Source of the DNA: Opitutaceae bacterium | Lineage (GTDB): Bacteria > Verrucomicrobiota > Verrucomicrobiia > Opitutales > Opitutaceae | Reading direction: 5' to 3' | DNA length: 64,000 nt | Assembly (NCBI GenBank): GCA_030648295.1 | Contig: JAUSID010000289.1 | Location: 1 to 64,000, forward strand | The notes under the pieces: generated by a model | Told to the model about the DNA's origin: nothing | The model's database searches: none | The model's input: the letters and a program-made list of their open reading frames with translations, nothing else | Shown here: positions 7,506 through 16,137 of the stretch, piece after piece | How positions within the stretch are numbered: position 1 is the first letter of the stretch | Layout: every line of letters begins with the position of its first letter | Translations under genes and position numbers: made by a program

Positions 7506-9374
7506 ATGGAAGAAATCGTTTTCCGAGGCGTCGCCTCCCGATCCGCGACCTCCGGCAGCCCGGGAAGGCCGTTGGCGTCCGCCCGCCCGTCATCGACCGC
7601 CATTGTCATCGTTCTGCTGGTCCTGGCGGTCGCGGCGGCGTTTTTCCCGGCCGGCTCCGCTGGTTTTGTGAACCTCGACGACGACGCGTACGTTGAATTC
7701 GCGCCGATGGTAAATCGCGGGTTCACGCGCTCGGGCGTGGTGTGGGCGCTGACCTCGATCCACACCGCCAACTGGCACCCGCTCACGACGTTTTCGCACA
7801 TGCTGGATTGCCAGTTGTTCGGACTGAAACCAGCCCCCATGCATTGGGAAAATATTCTGTGGCACGCCGCGAACGCCGTGCTGGTTTTCCTCGTGTGGCA
7901 GCGCTCCACTCGTACCGTTTGGCGCGCCGGCATCATCGCCGGACTGTTCGCGCTTCATCCGCTGCATGTCGAGTCCGTCGCATGGATCTCGAGCCGAAAG
8001 GATCTGCTGAGCACATTTTTCTGGCTCCTCGGTATCCTGGTTTACGTCGGCTGGACGCGGCGGAAATCGGGGGTGCGTTACCTCGGGGTGGTGGTGTGCC
8101 TCGTGCTGGCCCTGCTCGCGAAGCCGATGGCCGTGACGTTTCCGTGCACGCTCGTGCTGCTCGATTTGTGGCCGCTCGGACGCTGGCCGGCGCAAAAGCT
8201 GTGGCCGCTCCTCCGCGAGAAAGGAATCCTGTTCGTCGTCGTGCTGCTGCACGCCGGCGGCACGTTCCTCGTCCAACATGCCGCGGGCGCGGCGGACTAT
8301 GCGGCCCGGTTCGATCTGGGAATGCGCATCGGGAACGCGTTCGTCGCGTACGTGCGCTATCTCGGCAAAACCATGTGGCCGGAGTCGCTCGCACCTTTGT
8401 ATCACATGAGTCGCGGCTGGCCGGTTCTCACCGTGCTGGGCGCGATCGTGCTGCTGGCATTGATTTCAGCCGCGGTTTGGTGGCAGCGGCGGCAATGCCC
8501 GTGGCTCGCGTTCGGCTGGCTATGGTTTCTCGGTACCCTCGTGCCGGTGATCGGGCTCATCCAGGTTGGCGCGCAATCGATGGCCGATCGCTACACGTAT
8601 GTGCCACTGCTCGGTGTGTTCACGGCCATCGCCTGGTTCGGCGCTGAACTGGTCGCACGCGCGCCGCAGCTGCGCCGGCCGTTGCAGACCGCCGCCATCG
8701 TCGCCCTCTCCGCGTTCGCCGTTCTCACCGCCCATCAAAGCCGCGCGTGGTCGAACAGCATTTCCCTTTATCGTCACAGCCTTGCCGTCGGTGAGGATAA
8801 TCCGGGGATTCGATATCTGCTCGCCAACGCGCTCAGCGCCGCCGGCCGGCCGGAGGCCGAGGTTGTCGCCGAGTTCCAGCGGGCACTGAAACTCGAGCCC
8901 GGCTACATCAACGCCCGCACGCAGCTGGCCGGCATCGCGCTGCGCCAAGAACGGATGGACGAGGCGGTGCGTTTGTCCGAGGAAAACGTGAAGTACGAAC
9001 CGCAGAACGCGGGAGTGTATTTCAACCTCGCGGTACTCGCGTCACGTCAGAAACGCACCGCCAACGCCCTGCGATTTTACCAGGAGGCAATCCGGCTGAA
9101 ACCGGACTACGGCACTGCATTCCTCGAACTCGGGCGGCTCCATGCCCGCGAGAACAAGTTGCCGGAGGCGCTGAAATATTACGCGCGCGCGGCGGAGCTG
9201 ATGCCGTGGGATCTGCCGACCCTCACGGAGTACGGCATCCTCGCGGCGAATCTTGGCGATCTCGCCACGGGCCGCCGTGTGCTTGCCCGCGCCGTCTGGA
9301 TCGATCCGAACCACGGCCCGGCGAAGCAAAACCTCTCGGTTTTGGAAGGGCTGATCAGGAATCGGCGGAGCTGA
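7506..9374 (+). CDS. TMTC-like multi-pass membrane protein with C-terminal TPR repeats
   Basis: The product is 622 residues from ATG at 7506. The N-terminal about 400 residues carry roughly ten hydrophobic segments. The early luminal-type motif FVNLDDDAYV, followed by HTANWHPLTTFSHMLDCQLFGL, is characteristic of the TMTC/DUF1736 glycosyltransferase-like family (PMT-related GT-C fold). The region AGLFALHPLHVESVAWISSR is the strongest family signature. From about residue 430 onward there are four or five TPR units (YINARTQLAGIALRQERMD; PDYGTAFLELGRLHARENK). Eukaryotic TMTCs O-mannosylate cadherins using dolichyl-phosphate mannose. Here it is divergent from a DPM1-like transferase, which would be the matching polyprenyl-phosphate sugar donor enzyme. 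Confidence 0.85.
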   Translation: MEEIVFRGVASRSATSGSPGRPLASARPSSTAIVIVLLVLAVAAAFFPAGSAGFVNLDDDAYVEFAPMVNRGFTRSGVVWALTSIHTANWHPLTTFSHMLDCQLFGLKPAPMHWENILWHAANAVLVFLVWQRSTRTVWRAGIIAGLFALHPLHVESVAWISSRKDLLSTFFWLLGILVYVGWTRRKSGVRYLGVVVCLVLALLAKPMAVTFPCTLVLLDLWPLGRWPAQKLWPLLREKGILFVVVLLHAGGTFLVQHAAGAADYAARFDLGMRIGNAFVAYVRYLGKTMWPESLAPLYHMSRGWPVLTVLGAIVLLALISAAVWWQRRQCPWLAFGWLWFLGTLVPVIGLIQVGAQSMADRYTYVPLLGVFTAIAWFGAELVARAPQLRRPLQTAAIVALSAFAVLTAHQSRAWSNSISLYRHSLAVGEDNPGIRYLLANALSAAGRPEAEVVAEFQRALKLEPGYINARTQLAGIALRQERMDEAVRLSEENVKYEPQNAGVYFNLAVLASRQKRTANALRFYQEAIRLKPDYGTAFLELGRLHARENKLPEALKYYARAAELMPWDLPTLTEYGILAANLGDLATGRRVLARAVWIDPNHGPAKQNLSVLEGLIRNRRS

Positions 9375-9479
9375 ACGCAAGCGGTTCAGACGTATCTCCG
9401 AGCCGCGGCGGCCGGGGTAACGAGTCTGATCCGACCGGTCCCGTCCAGCCTCCTCACGTCGGCTGCTCCGGGCATCGAA

Positions 9480-11243
9480 TCACCGGCCGCTGCCCTCGGC
9501 CACGGCGACGGCGACGCGGGCCTCGGCTTCCGCGAGCGGCACCTTGGCGACGTCCTTCTGATTCCGCCATTTCAGTTCGATGATTCCCTCTTTCAGCCCT
9601 TTGCCGCCGATCGTCAGCCGCAGCGGGATCCCGATGAGATCAGCGTCCTTGAATTTCACGCCCGGGCGCTCGGCGCGATCATCCACGAGGACATCGGCTC
9701 CGGCTCGCTCCGCCGCGGCGGCAAGTTTCTTCGCGACCTCCATCGCCTCGGGCACCTGCGGATCGAGGACGCAGACGAGCACCTGGAAGGGTGCGGAGTT
9801 CCACGGCCACACGATTCCGTCCGCGTCATGCGACTGCTCGATCACCGCCTGCATCGTGCGGCTGATGCCGATGCCATAGCACCCCATCACCATCAGCTGC
9901 GATTGCTTCTGGCCGTCGGTGTAGGCCGCACCGAACTTTTCCGCGTACTTCGTTCCCAGCTTGAAAATGTGGCCGACCTCGATCCCGCGCCGCACCTGCA
10001 GCGGCTGGCCGGACTTCACGTCGGGTTCGCCCGGTCGCACGCGGCGGAAATCGCCGAACTTCGTCACCGCGAGATCGCGCGTCACGTTCACGTTGCGCAG
10101 GTGAAATCCATCCTTGTTCGCACCGGTGGTGCCGTTCCCGATCAGTCGGACTGCGTGATCGGCAAAAACTCCAGCGAGCGCCGCCGGCTCCTTGATCGTC
10201 CCCTTCACCGCGCCGAGACTGCCCGGTTTCGCGCCCAGGACCGGGACGATTTCATCCGGCGTCGCCGGGCGGTGGAGTCCAAATCCGAGTGAACCGAGCT
10301 TCGCCTCCTCAAGTTCGTCGCTGCCTCGAAGAATCACGAGGAACGGCTTCCCATCGCCAATGAAAACCAGCGTCTTGAACTGCCGGTCCGCGGGAACTGA
10401 ATACGGCGCCTGCTCGAGCGCCGCGATCGTCACGACGCCCGGCGTCGCGAACTCCTCCACGGCACCGGCCGGCGCGGCGTCCGCGAGGTCGGCGGGCACC
10501 AGCCCGCTTGTCGCCTTTTCGCGGTTCGCGGCATAGCCACTCGCCTCGTTGTAGATCACGTCGTCATCGCCGACTTCGGCCGGCACCATGAACTCGTGCG
10601 AATAGCTGCCACCCATGACGCCAGTGTCGGCTTCAACGGCGATCGCCTGCACGCCAACGCGGCGGAAAAAGCTCTCATAGGCCGTCTTCATCGCGTGGTA
10701 GCTCCGGATTGCACCGTCGTCGTTCGCATCGAACGAATACGCGTCCATCATGATGAACTCGCGCGCCCGCATCAGCCCGTAGCGCGGCCGGATCTCGTTC
10801 CGGAACTTCGTGGCAATCTGATAAAAATTCTTCGGCAGGTCGCGGTAGCTCGTGATCTCCGCCTTCACCAGCGGGGTGATGACTTCCTCGTGCGTTGGGC
10901 CGAGGACAAATTCCGGCTCGCGCGATGCGCGTTTGCCTTCGCCGGCACTGTCCGCCCGGAACATGATTTCGCGCGCCGCCGCCCAGCGCGGCCCCTGTTG
11001 CCATAATTCGGCGGGATGCACGTGCGGCATCCACAGTTCAATCGCCCCCGCGGCGTCGAGTTCCTCGCGGCACATCTGCGTGAGCTTATGAATCACCCGC
11101 AACCCGAGCGGCATGTAGGTGTAGAGCCCACCGCTGAGCTTGCGAACCAATCCCGCGCGAACAAGCAGCTTGTGGGAGGCGATTTCCGCGTCGGCCGGAC
11201 TCTCTTTCAGCGTGGGGATGAAGAACTGTGACCAGAGTTTCAT
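9480..11243 (-). CDS. proS: Prolyl-tRNA synthetase (bacterial type with editing domain)
   Basis: The product is 587 residues starting MKLWSQFFIPTLKE. Class II motifs are present: KLSGGLYTYMPLG (about 35-47), GPTHEE (115-120), motif 2 FRNEIRPRYGLMRAREF (148-164) and motif 3 around GCYGIGISRTMQAVIEQ. Between motifs 2 and 3 is the inserted YbaK-type editing domain (about 235-395; FLVILRGSDELEEAKLG, GSLGAVK), which hydrolyses misacylated Ala-tRNA. The anticodon-binding domain closes the protein. Length and order are those of the bacterial long form. An open reading frame extends 82 codons further upstream, but it runs through a repeat element and lacks conservation, so I rejected that start. Confidence 0.96.
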   Translation of the reverse strand: MKLWSQFFIPTLKESPADAEIASHKLLVRAGLVRKLSGGLYTYMPLGLRVIHKLTQMCREELDAAGAIELWMPHVHPAELWQQGPRWAAAREIMFRADSAGEGKRASREPEFVLGPTHEEVITPLVKAEITSYRDLPKNFYQIATKFRNEIRPRYGLMRAREFIMMDAYSFDANDDGAIRSYHAMKTAYESFFRRVGVQAIAVEADTGVMGGSYSHEFMVPAEVGDDDVIYNEASGYAANREKATSGLVPADLADAAPAGAVEEFATPGVVTIAALEQAPYSVPADRQFKTLVFIGDGKPFLVILRGSDELEEAKLGSLGFGLHRPATPDEIVPVLGAKPGSLGAVKGTIKEPAALAGVFADHAVRLIGNGTTGANKDGFHLRNVNVTRDLAVTKFGDFRRVRPGEPDVKSGQPLQVRRGIEVGHIFKLGTKYAEKFGAAYTDGQKQSQLMVMGCYGIGISRTMQAVIEQSHDADGIVWPWNSAPFQVLVCVLDPQVPEAMEVAKKLAAAAERAGADVLVDDRAERPGVKFKDADLIGIPLRLTIGGKGLKEGIIELKWRNQKDVAKVPLAEAEARVAVAVAEGSGR

Positions 11244-11340
11244 GAAAGCCGGGCAGGCAAACAAGCCGGTGACCGCGGAGCAAGGCGCAACGTGCCGCGC
11301 AGCGTTCACGGACGTGAAACGGTTTGTCGTCCGATACGCG

Positions 11341-11372
11341 GCGGAGAAAGGAGCAGGGAGAAGGGAGCAGGA
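11341..11372 (+). repeat. 32-bp G/A-rich dispersed repeat, copy 1
   Basis: The sequence GCGGAGAAAGGAGCAGGGAG followed by AAGGGAGCAGGA recurs with two A/G changes at 44922-44953. The internal structure is two tandem GGAGAAnGGAGCAG units. It sits about 50 bp from the MITE-like copy at 11423. Confidence 0.7.
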
Positions 11373-11422
11373 CCGGAGCGGAAAGATGTCACTTGGAGCC
11401 TCTGACGCGTTCAGCCGGATCG

Positions 11423-11588
11423 ATTCAGTGGCCAACCGCGAATGAACGCGAATGGACGCAAATTCCAGAGGAGGGGGAGGATTGCCCAAGTGAAACCATG
11501 GTCACCGTTTGGTTGATCGTTTCCATGCTCCCAAGAGATGCCCGCTCCATTCGCGTGAATTGGCGTCTATTCGCGGTTGAACTGAATT
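11423..11588. mobile_element. MITE-like element, copy 1
   Basis: This is a 166-bp non-coding segment with imperfect terminal inverted repeats. The left end is ATTCAGTGGCCAACCGCGAA and the right end complement is ATTCAGTTCAACCGCGAATA. Subterminal CGCGAATGAACGCGAATGGA is mirrored at the other end. A copy about 90% identical lies at 31336-31504. There is no transposase inside, so it fits a non-autonomous miniature element moved in trans. No target-site duplication is obvious. Confidence 0.75.
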
Positions 11589-11667
11589 GTTCCGGCTGTC
11601 TTCAGAAAGCCGCCGGCGCCACAACAGTCTTGCCCCTCGCGCTCCGCGCCGTGCTCCTTGCCCTTTC

Positions 11668-12279
11668 ATGTCTGCCTCCAATGAACGCCGGCCGTGGCCG
11701 ATGAAGTGGGTCGTGCTCGCCATCGTGGTGGTGATTGTCCCGTACACGTTTCTCACGCTGCGTTACCGGAAGGAGGGTCCCGCCTTCCAGCCGTATCAGG
11801 ACATGAAAAACCGCGCCAACGTCAGCCGGCTGCTTGCGGCCGGTTATCAGCGGATGCCGCTGACCGCGCATCGACCGGCCGATTCACTTCATCTCCTGCG
11901 CTCCGTCACGGCGACTCGCGCGCCTGGTGGTTTACCGGCGGAGCTTAAAGCGACCCTGATCGAGGCGCCGCTGCTTCCGACCGAAATTCTCCAAGTCTCG
12001 GCCGCGCCGACCGCGAATGGCGTGCAGGCCTATCCCATCCAGTTCACCTGCCGGCTGCCCGACGACCAGCAGATGCTCGCCGGGGCCGAGCTCTACCTCA
12101 AGAACGACGAAGCCGTGATCGTGCCGACCTTCGAACGCGTCGGCGGCGACTTGATGACCCGCACCCGCGAGCCGGCCGTCGTGGTCACGATTCCGGCCGG
12201 CGTGCTGAAGCCCGGGCCGCACCGGATCACCGTCGCCGCCGAGCGTTCCGGCGCCACGTGGGAGGTGGACGTGCGGTGA
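11668..12279 (+). CDS. Membrane-anchored hypothetical protein
   Basis: The product is 203 residues, start MSASNERRPWPMKWV. One N-terminal transmembrane helix (about 13-29, VVLAIVVVIVPYTFLTL) would anchor a periplasmic domain of about 170 residues. The conserved-looking segment FQPYQDMKNRANVSRLLAAGYQR follows the helix. The C-terminal half has an immunoglobulin-like beta pattern (QFTCRLPDDQQMLAGAELYLK, then HRITVAAERSGATWEVDV). No enzymatic motif is seen and I do not recognise the family. It precedes the efflux operon by 304 bp and is probably a separate unit. Confidence 0.7.
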   Translation: MSASNERRPWPMKWVVLAIVVVIVPYTFLTLRYRKEGPAFQPYQDMKNRANVSRLLAAGYQRMPLTAHRPADSLHLLRSVTATRAPGGLPAELKATLIEAPLLPTEILQVSAAPTANGVQAYPIQFTCRLPDDQQMLAGAELYLKNDEAVIVPTFERVGGDLMTRTREPAVVVTIPAGVLKPGPHRITVAAERSGATWEVDVR

Positions 12280-12583
12280 GGGCACGCATCCCGCCCGAAA
12301 AAAAGAAGATTGCATGGAAAGCCAGCGCGACTATCGCCGTGCTGACCGCGCTAACCCCCAACCTACCGTGTTTTGCCGCCCGCTGTACCCCAATTGAGCA
12401 AACTTCGGCGCGGCAAATCAGGACCTGGCAGAACTCACGCTCACGACGGAGAATTTCCGTCACCTTTTAGTGGTCGCCGCGTCTTTGCGGACCGCGCGAC
12501 AATCGTTCCTTCTTCGGCTTGCCGAAGGCATTGCGTCTGATCACCCACCCACTCACCTTCTCCTTCGCAAGTCACATCTCGTC
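12280..12583. other. Intergenic region upstream of the efflux operon
   Basis: The region is 304 bp without coding content. It contains an inverted repeat GACGGA-GAATT-TCCGTC (12446-12462) and a hairpin CTTCGGC-TT-GCCGAAG (12512-12527). The first lies about 120 bp upstream of the efflux start codon and is placed where an operator could act. No convincing -35/-10 boxes are visible. Confidence 0.5.
12446..12462. promoter_or_regulatory. Candidate operator palindrome upstream of the efflux operon
   Basis: The 6-bp arms GACGGA / TCCGTC have an AT-rich centre (GAATT), all within the promoter region of the MacAB-like operon. Size and AT-rich centre fit a dimeric repressor site. No adjacent regulator gene exists to support this. 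Confidence 0.3.
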
Positions 12584-14116
12584 ATGGCAAAATCCAAAAG
12601 TTACGGCGGCCTGATCGCCCTCATCCTCGTCATTGCGGCGGCGGCAGGCGGGACCTGGTATTTCTTCCGCGGGAAGACGGACAAGGCGCCCGAGTTCCAG
12701 ACCACCAAAGTCGCACGCGGCGACATCACCCAGGCCGTGACCGCCACCGGTGATCTGCAACCGGTCGTCACGGTCGATATCGGCGCGCAGGTCTCCGGCC
12801 AGATCAAGGAGGTGCTGGTCGATTACAACTCGCGTGTGAAGGCCGGCGACGTGCTCGCGCGCATCGACGAGTCCACGCCGACGCAGCGGCTGCGCCAGGC
12901 CGAGGCCGACCTCGAGTCCACCAAGGCCAGCAACAAGCTGCTTCAGCTGAATCTCGCCCGCACCAAGGAGCTGTTTGGCAAGAACCTCGTTTCGCAGCAG
13001 GAACTCGACAACATCTCCGCCCAACTCGCGCAATCCAACGCCAGCCTTCTCACCCGCGAAGCCGCCGTCGCCAACGCGAAGCTTGACCTCGAGCGCTGCA
13101 CCATCCTTGCGCCGATTGACGGCATGGTCCTCGATCGCAAGACGGACAAGGGCCGCACGGTCAATGCCAGCATGAACGCCCCGACGCTGTTCACGCTGGT
13201 GAACGATCTTTCCAAGATGCAGATCAACGCGGCCGTCGCCGAGGCCGATATCGGCACGATCTCGGAGGGCCAGGAGGTCAAGTTCACCGTCGATGCTTTC
13301 CCCAGTCGTACGTTTACCGGCGTCGTCCGGATGGTCCGCAGCAACGCGAGCGTGACCCAGAGCGTCGTTTCCTATGCCACGATCATCGACGTCAGCAACG
13401 AGGATCTCAAGCTGCGACCCGGCATGACGGCGAACGTATCCATAATCGTGCAACAGCGCCCCGGCGTCCTGCTGGTGAAAAACGGCGCCCTGCGCGTGCG
13501 GGTGCCGCCGGATTTGCTGGCCGTGCCGCCGCCAACTCCCGGCGCCTCGGACACGAAGGAAAAGGGAGGCAAAGGTGGCGCGCCGGTGGCGACGATGACG
13601 GACGACGAACGGATGACCGCGACCTTTTCGATCATGCGCGAAATCGGTTACGAACGCGGTTCGCCGGCTACGCCTGACCAGATTGCCAAGGCGAGGCAGC
13701 TCGCGAAAGACAAGGGCCTTGATCCGGATTTGATCGCGGCGCGGCTCGCCACGCCCGCAAGTCGCAAGGGCGATCGCGGTGGCGGTGGCGATCGCGGCGG
13801 TGGCGGCGGCCCCCGCCGCGGCGGTGGCACGTCCGGCGTCGATCGCGGGTACAACAGCACCGTGGTGACGCGCACGCTCTACAAGTTTTCCGACGCAAAT
13901 GCCGCGGAAAAGAAACTCGTTCCCGTGCAGGTCAAACTCGGCATCTCCGACGGGTTTTCCACCGAGGTGCTCGAAGGACTCGCCGAAGGTGACACCGTCA
14001 TCACCGGTGTGATCATGCCCGGCGCGGTCGTCCCGCCGCCGCAGGCCCCGGGCGGCAGCTCACCCAATCCGTTCAGCGGGCGCGGCAGCTTTGGCGGTTC
14101 CCCGCGCGGGCGTTGA
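12584..14116 (+). CDS. MacA-like periplasmic adaptor subunit of an ABC efflux system
   Basis: The product is 510 residues from MAKSKSYGGL. An N-terminal membrane anchor (about 8-28) is followed by a lipoyl half (VDIGAQVSGQIKEVLVDYNSRVKAGDVLARID), an alpha-helical hairpin rich in K/Q/E/L, the second lipoyl half (CTILAPIDGMVLDRKTDKG) and a beta-barrel domain (RPGMTANVSIIVQQ). This is the MacA/HlyD order. Between the barrel and the membrane-proximal domain is an extra stretch of about 110 residues. It includes a small helical segment (TDDERMTATFSIMREIGYE) and a Gly/Arg-rich linker (GDRGGGGDRGGGGG) not usual in MacA. The two following genes encode the cognate ATPase and permease. It would link the inner-membrane pump to an outer-membrane channel, which is not encoded here. 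Confidence 0.88.
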   Translation: MAKSKSYGGLIALILVIAAAAGGTWYFFRGKTDKAPEFQTTKVARGDITQAVTATGDLQPVVTVDIGAQVSGQIKEVLVDYNSRVKAGDVLARIDESTPTQRLRQAEADLESTKASNKLLQLNLARTKELFGKNLVSQQELDNISAQLAQSNASLLTREAAVANAKLDLERCTILAPIDGMVLDRKTDKGRTVNASMNAPTLFTLVNDLSKMQINAAVAEADIGTISEGQEVKFTVDAFPSRTFTGVVRMVRSNASVTQSVVSYATIIDVSNEDLKLRPGMTANVSIIVQQRPGVLLVKNGALRVRVPPDLLAVPPPTPGASDTKEKGGKGGAPVATMTDDERMTATFSIMREIGYERGSPATPDQIAKARQLAKDKGLDPDLIAARLATPASRKGDRGGGGDRGGGGGPRRGGGTSGVDRGYNSTVVTRTLYKFSDANAAEKKLVPVQVKLGISDGFSTEVLEGLAEGDTVITGVIMPGAVVPPPQAPGGSSPNPFSGRGSFGGSPRGR

Positions 14117-14136
14117 GGTTTCCACCCACTTCGCGC

Positions 14137-14916
14137 ATGCAGCCCGTCGTCCAGATCAAGGACATTCACAAGATTTACGAGTCGGGCGAGGTGCCCGTGC
14201 ACGCCGTCCGCGGCGTCACCCTCGACATCGCACCCGGCGAGTTCATCGCCCTCATGGGCGCCAGCGGCTCCGGGAAATCCACCCTGATGAACATGCTCGG
14301 GTGTCTCGACCGGCCGACCAAGGGCACCTACCTGCTCGACGGGATCGACATCGACAAGCTCGACCGCAACGAGCTCGCCGACCTCCGCAACCAGAAGCTC
14401 GGTTTCGTCTTCCAGGGCTTCAATCTCCTCGCCCGCACCACCGCACTCGAGAATGTCGAGCTTCCCATGCTCTACGGCCGGCACCGCCGCGCCTCGAGCG
14501 ATCAGATTCGCGAACGCGCCATGCACTGCCTCGAAATCGTCGGTCTGGCGAATCGCTTCGATCACTTTCCGAACCAGCTCTCGGGCGGCCAGCAGCAGCG
14601 CGTCGCAATCGCTCGCGGCCTGGTCAACTCGCCCCAAGTCCTCCTCGCCGACGAACCGACGGGCAACCTCGACTCGAAAACCTCCGTCGAGGTCATGGGC
14701 GTGTTCCAGAAACTCAACGAACAGGGCATCACCATTGTCATGGTGACGCACGAGTTCGACATCGCCCGCTACTGCCGGCGCAACCTCATCCTGCGCGACG
14801 GCATCGTCGTGCGCGACGAACCCGTGAAGGAGCGCTCCATGGCCGAAAAGGAGATGGACAAGGTCCGGTTGGCCGAAGCGGCGGCAAAACTAACCTCTGG
14901 CGCCCACGCCGCCTGA
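14137..14916 (+). CDS. ABC transporter ATP-binding protein (MacB/LolD type)
   Basis: The product is 259 residues from [18 protein letters not shown]. Walker [10 protein letters not shown] (41-49), Q-loop in FVFQGFNLL (90-98), signature LSGGQQQ (148-154), Walker B VLLADEP (168-174) followed by TGNLDS, and switch His in MVTHEFD are all present, so it should be an active ATPase. It belongs to the MacB/LolD/FtsE-like branch. In E. coli MacB the ATPase is fused to the permease; here the two are separate genes 12 nt apart. The start lies 20 nt after the stop of the adaptor gene. Confidence 0.93.
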   Translation: MQPVVQIKDIHKIYESGEVPVHAVRGVTLDIAPGEFIALMGASGSGKSTLMNMLGCLDRPTKGTYLLDGIDIDKLDRNELADLRNQKLGFVFQGFNLLARTTALENVELPMLYGRHRRASSDQIRERAMHCLEIVGLANRFDHFPNQLSGGQQQRVAIARGLVNSPQVLLADEPTGNLDSKTSVEVMGVFQKLNEQGITIVMVTHEFDIARYCRRNLILRDGIVVRDEPVKERSMAEKEMDKVRLAEAAAKLTSGAHAA

Positions 14917-14928
14917 CGCCGTTCCGAC

Positions 14929-16137
14929 ATGCATTTCATCAACACTCTTCGCGTGGCCCTGCGCGCTCTCAGCCGCAACACCATGCGCTCCTTGCTCACC
15001 GCCCTGGGCATGATCATCGGGGTGGCCGCAGTCATCACGATGGTCAGCATCGGCAATGGCGCCAAGGTGCAGGTCGAGGCCCAGGTCGCCTCCCTCGGTC
15101 AGAACCTCATCACCGTGATGCCGGGCAGCTACAGCAGCGGCGGCATGCGCGGCGGCTTCGGCAGCTCCGCCTCGCTCACCCCGGAGGATGCCGAGGCGAT
15201 CGCGAACGAGGTGCCGAACATCGACGGGCTCAGCCCCGAGGTCCGCGACCGCAGCCAAATCCTCGCCAATGGCCTGAACTGGAACACCAACGTCAACGGC
15301 GTCGGACCCGACTACCCCTACGTCCGCAACTGGTCGATCGCGGCCGGCGCGATGTTCACCGACCAGGATGTGAAGTCGCTCGGCAAGGTCGCGGTTATCG
15401 GCAAGACGGTCGCGGATCAGGTTTTCCCGAACGAGGATCCGATCGGCCAGACGCTCCGGATCCGCAACCTGCCCTTCCGCATTATCGGCCTACTCTCGCC
15501 CAAGGGATTCAGCGTCTTCGGCTCGGATGAAGACGATGTCGTTCTGATTCCCTACACGTCACACATGCGCCGCGTCTCGCGTCGCACGAGCATCAGCATG
15601 ATCCGGATCCAGGCCGCGACGGCGGAGAAAATCGACGCCGTCAAGCTCGGGATCGAGGACTTGCTGACGCAGCGCCGGCGTGGCCGCGAACCGGATTTCA
15701 CCGTCCGTACCCAGGAAGAACTCGCCGCCGCCGCGACGCAGGCCAACAAGACGATGACCGGCCTGCTCGCCGGCATCGCCGGTGTTTCCCTGATCGTCGG
15801 CGGCATTGGCATCATGAACATCATGCTCGTGTCCGTCACCGAGCGCACGCGGGAGATCGGCATCCGTCTCGCGATCGGTGCGCACGGCAAGGACGTTCTC
15901 ACCCAGTTCCTGATCGAGGCGATCCTGCTGAGCTCACTTGGCGGCCTGGTGGGCATCGCCGTTGGGATCGCGGGCTCGCAATTCATCTCGAGCTATAACG
16001 GCTGGCCCGTCGTGGTGCCCACCTTGTGGATCGGTATTTCGGTCGCCGGCAGCGCCTTCGTCGGGATCATCTCGGGCTTCTACCCCGCCTACAAGGCCGC
16101 GCAGCTCGATCCGATCGACGCGCTGCGGTACGAGTGA
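14929..16137 (+). CDS. MacB-like ABC transporter permease
   Basis: The product is 402 residues from MHFINTLRVALRALSRNTMRSLLTALGMIIGV. The first transmembrane helix (about 20-42) is followed by a MacB periplasmic core domain (about 45-240, with GPDYPYVRNWSIAAGAMFT). Three C-terminal helices form the FtsX-like domain (GIMNIMLVSVTERTREIGIR). This four-helix type VII exporter topology drives efflux or lipoprotein release by mechanotransmission. Together with the adaptor and the ATPase it makes a complete inner-membrane pump. The substrate could be a macrolide, peptide or lipid and is unknown. Confidence 0.93.
   Translation: MHFINTLRVALRALSRNTMRSLLTALGMIIGVAAVITMVSIGNGAKVQVEAQVASLGQNLITVMPGSYSSGGMRGGFGSSASLTPEDAEAIANEVPNIDGLSPEVRDRSQILANGLNWNTNVNGVGPDYPYVRNWSIAAGAMFTDQDVKSLGKVAVIGKTVADQVFPNEDPIGQTLRIRNLPFRIIGLLSPKGFSVFGSDEDDVVLIPYTSHMRRVSRRTSISMIRIQAATAEKIDAVKLGIEDLLTQRRRGREPDFTVRTQEELAAAATQANKTMTGLLAGIAGVSLIVGGIGIMNIMLVSVTERTREIGIRLAIGAHGKDVLTQFLIEAILLSSLGGLVGIAVGIAGSQFISSYNGWPVVVPTLWIGISVAGSAFVGIISGFYPAYKAAQLDPIDALRYE

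Larger units (their letters stand above)
11244..11667. other. Intergenic region dominated by repeats
   Basis: This is a 424-bp gap between the divergent proS and the anchored protein at 11668. It holds a 32-bp G/A-rich repeat (11341-11372) and a 166-bp MITE-like element (11423-11588). I see no coding region. The promoters for both neighbours should lie in the flanks, about 11244-11340 and 11590-11667, but no clear -35/-10 pair stands out. Confidence 0.6.

Noticed and set aside
11244-11489. N-terminal extension of prolyl-tRNA synthetase by 82 codons
   Set aside because: It would translate the MITE-like repeat and gives no similarity to known ProS N-termini; MKLWSQFF is the usual start.
14091-15530. 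Open frame of 479 codons spanning the ATPase and permease genes in another frame
   Set aside because: It crosses the boundary of two clear ABC genes and shows only Arg/His/Pro-rich composition.
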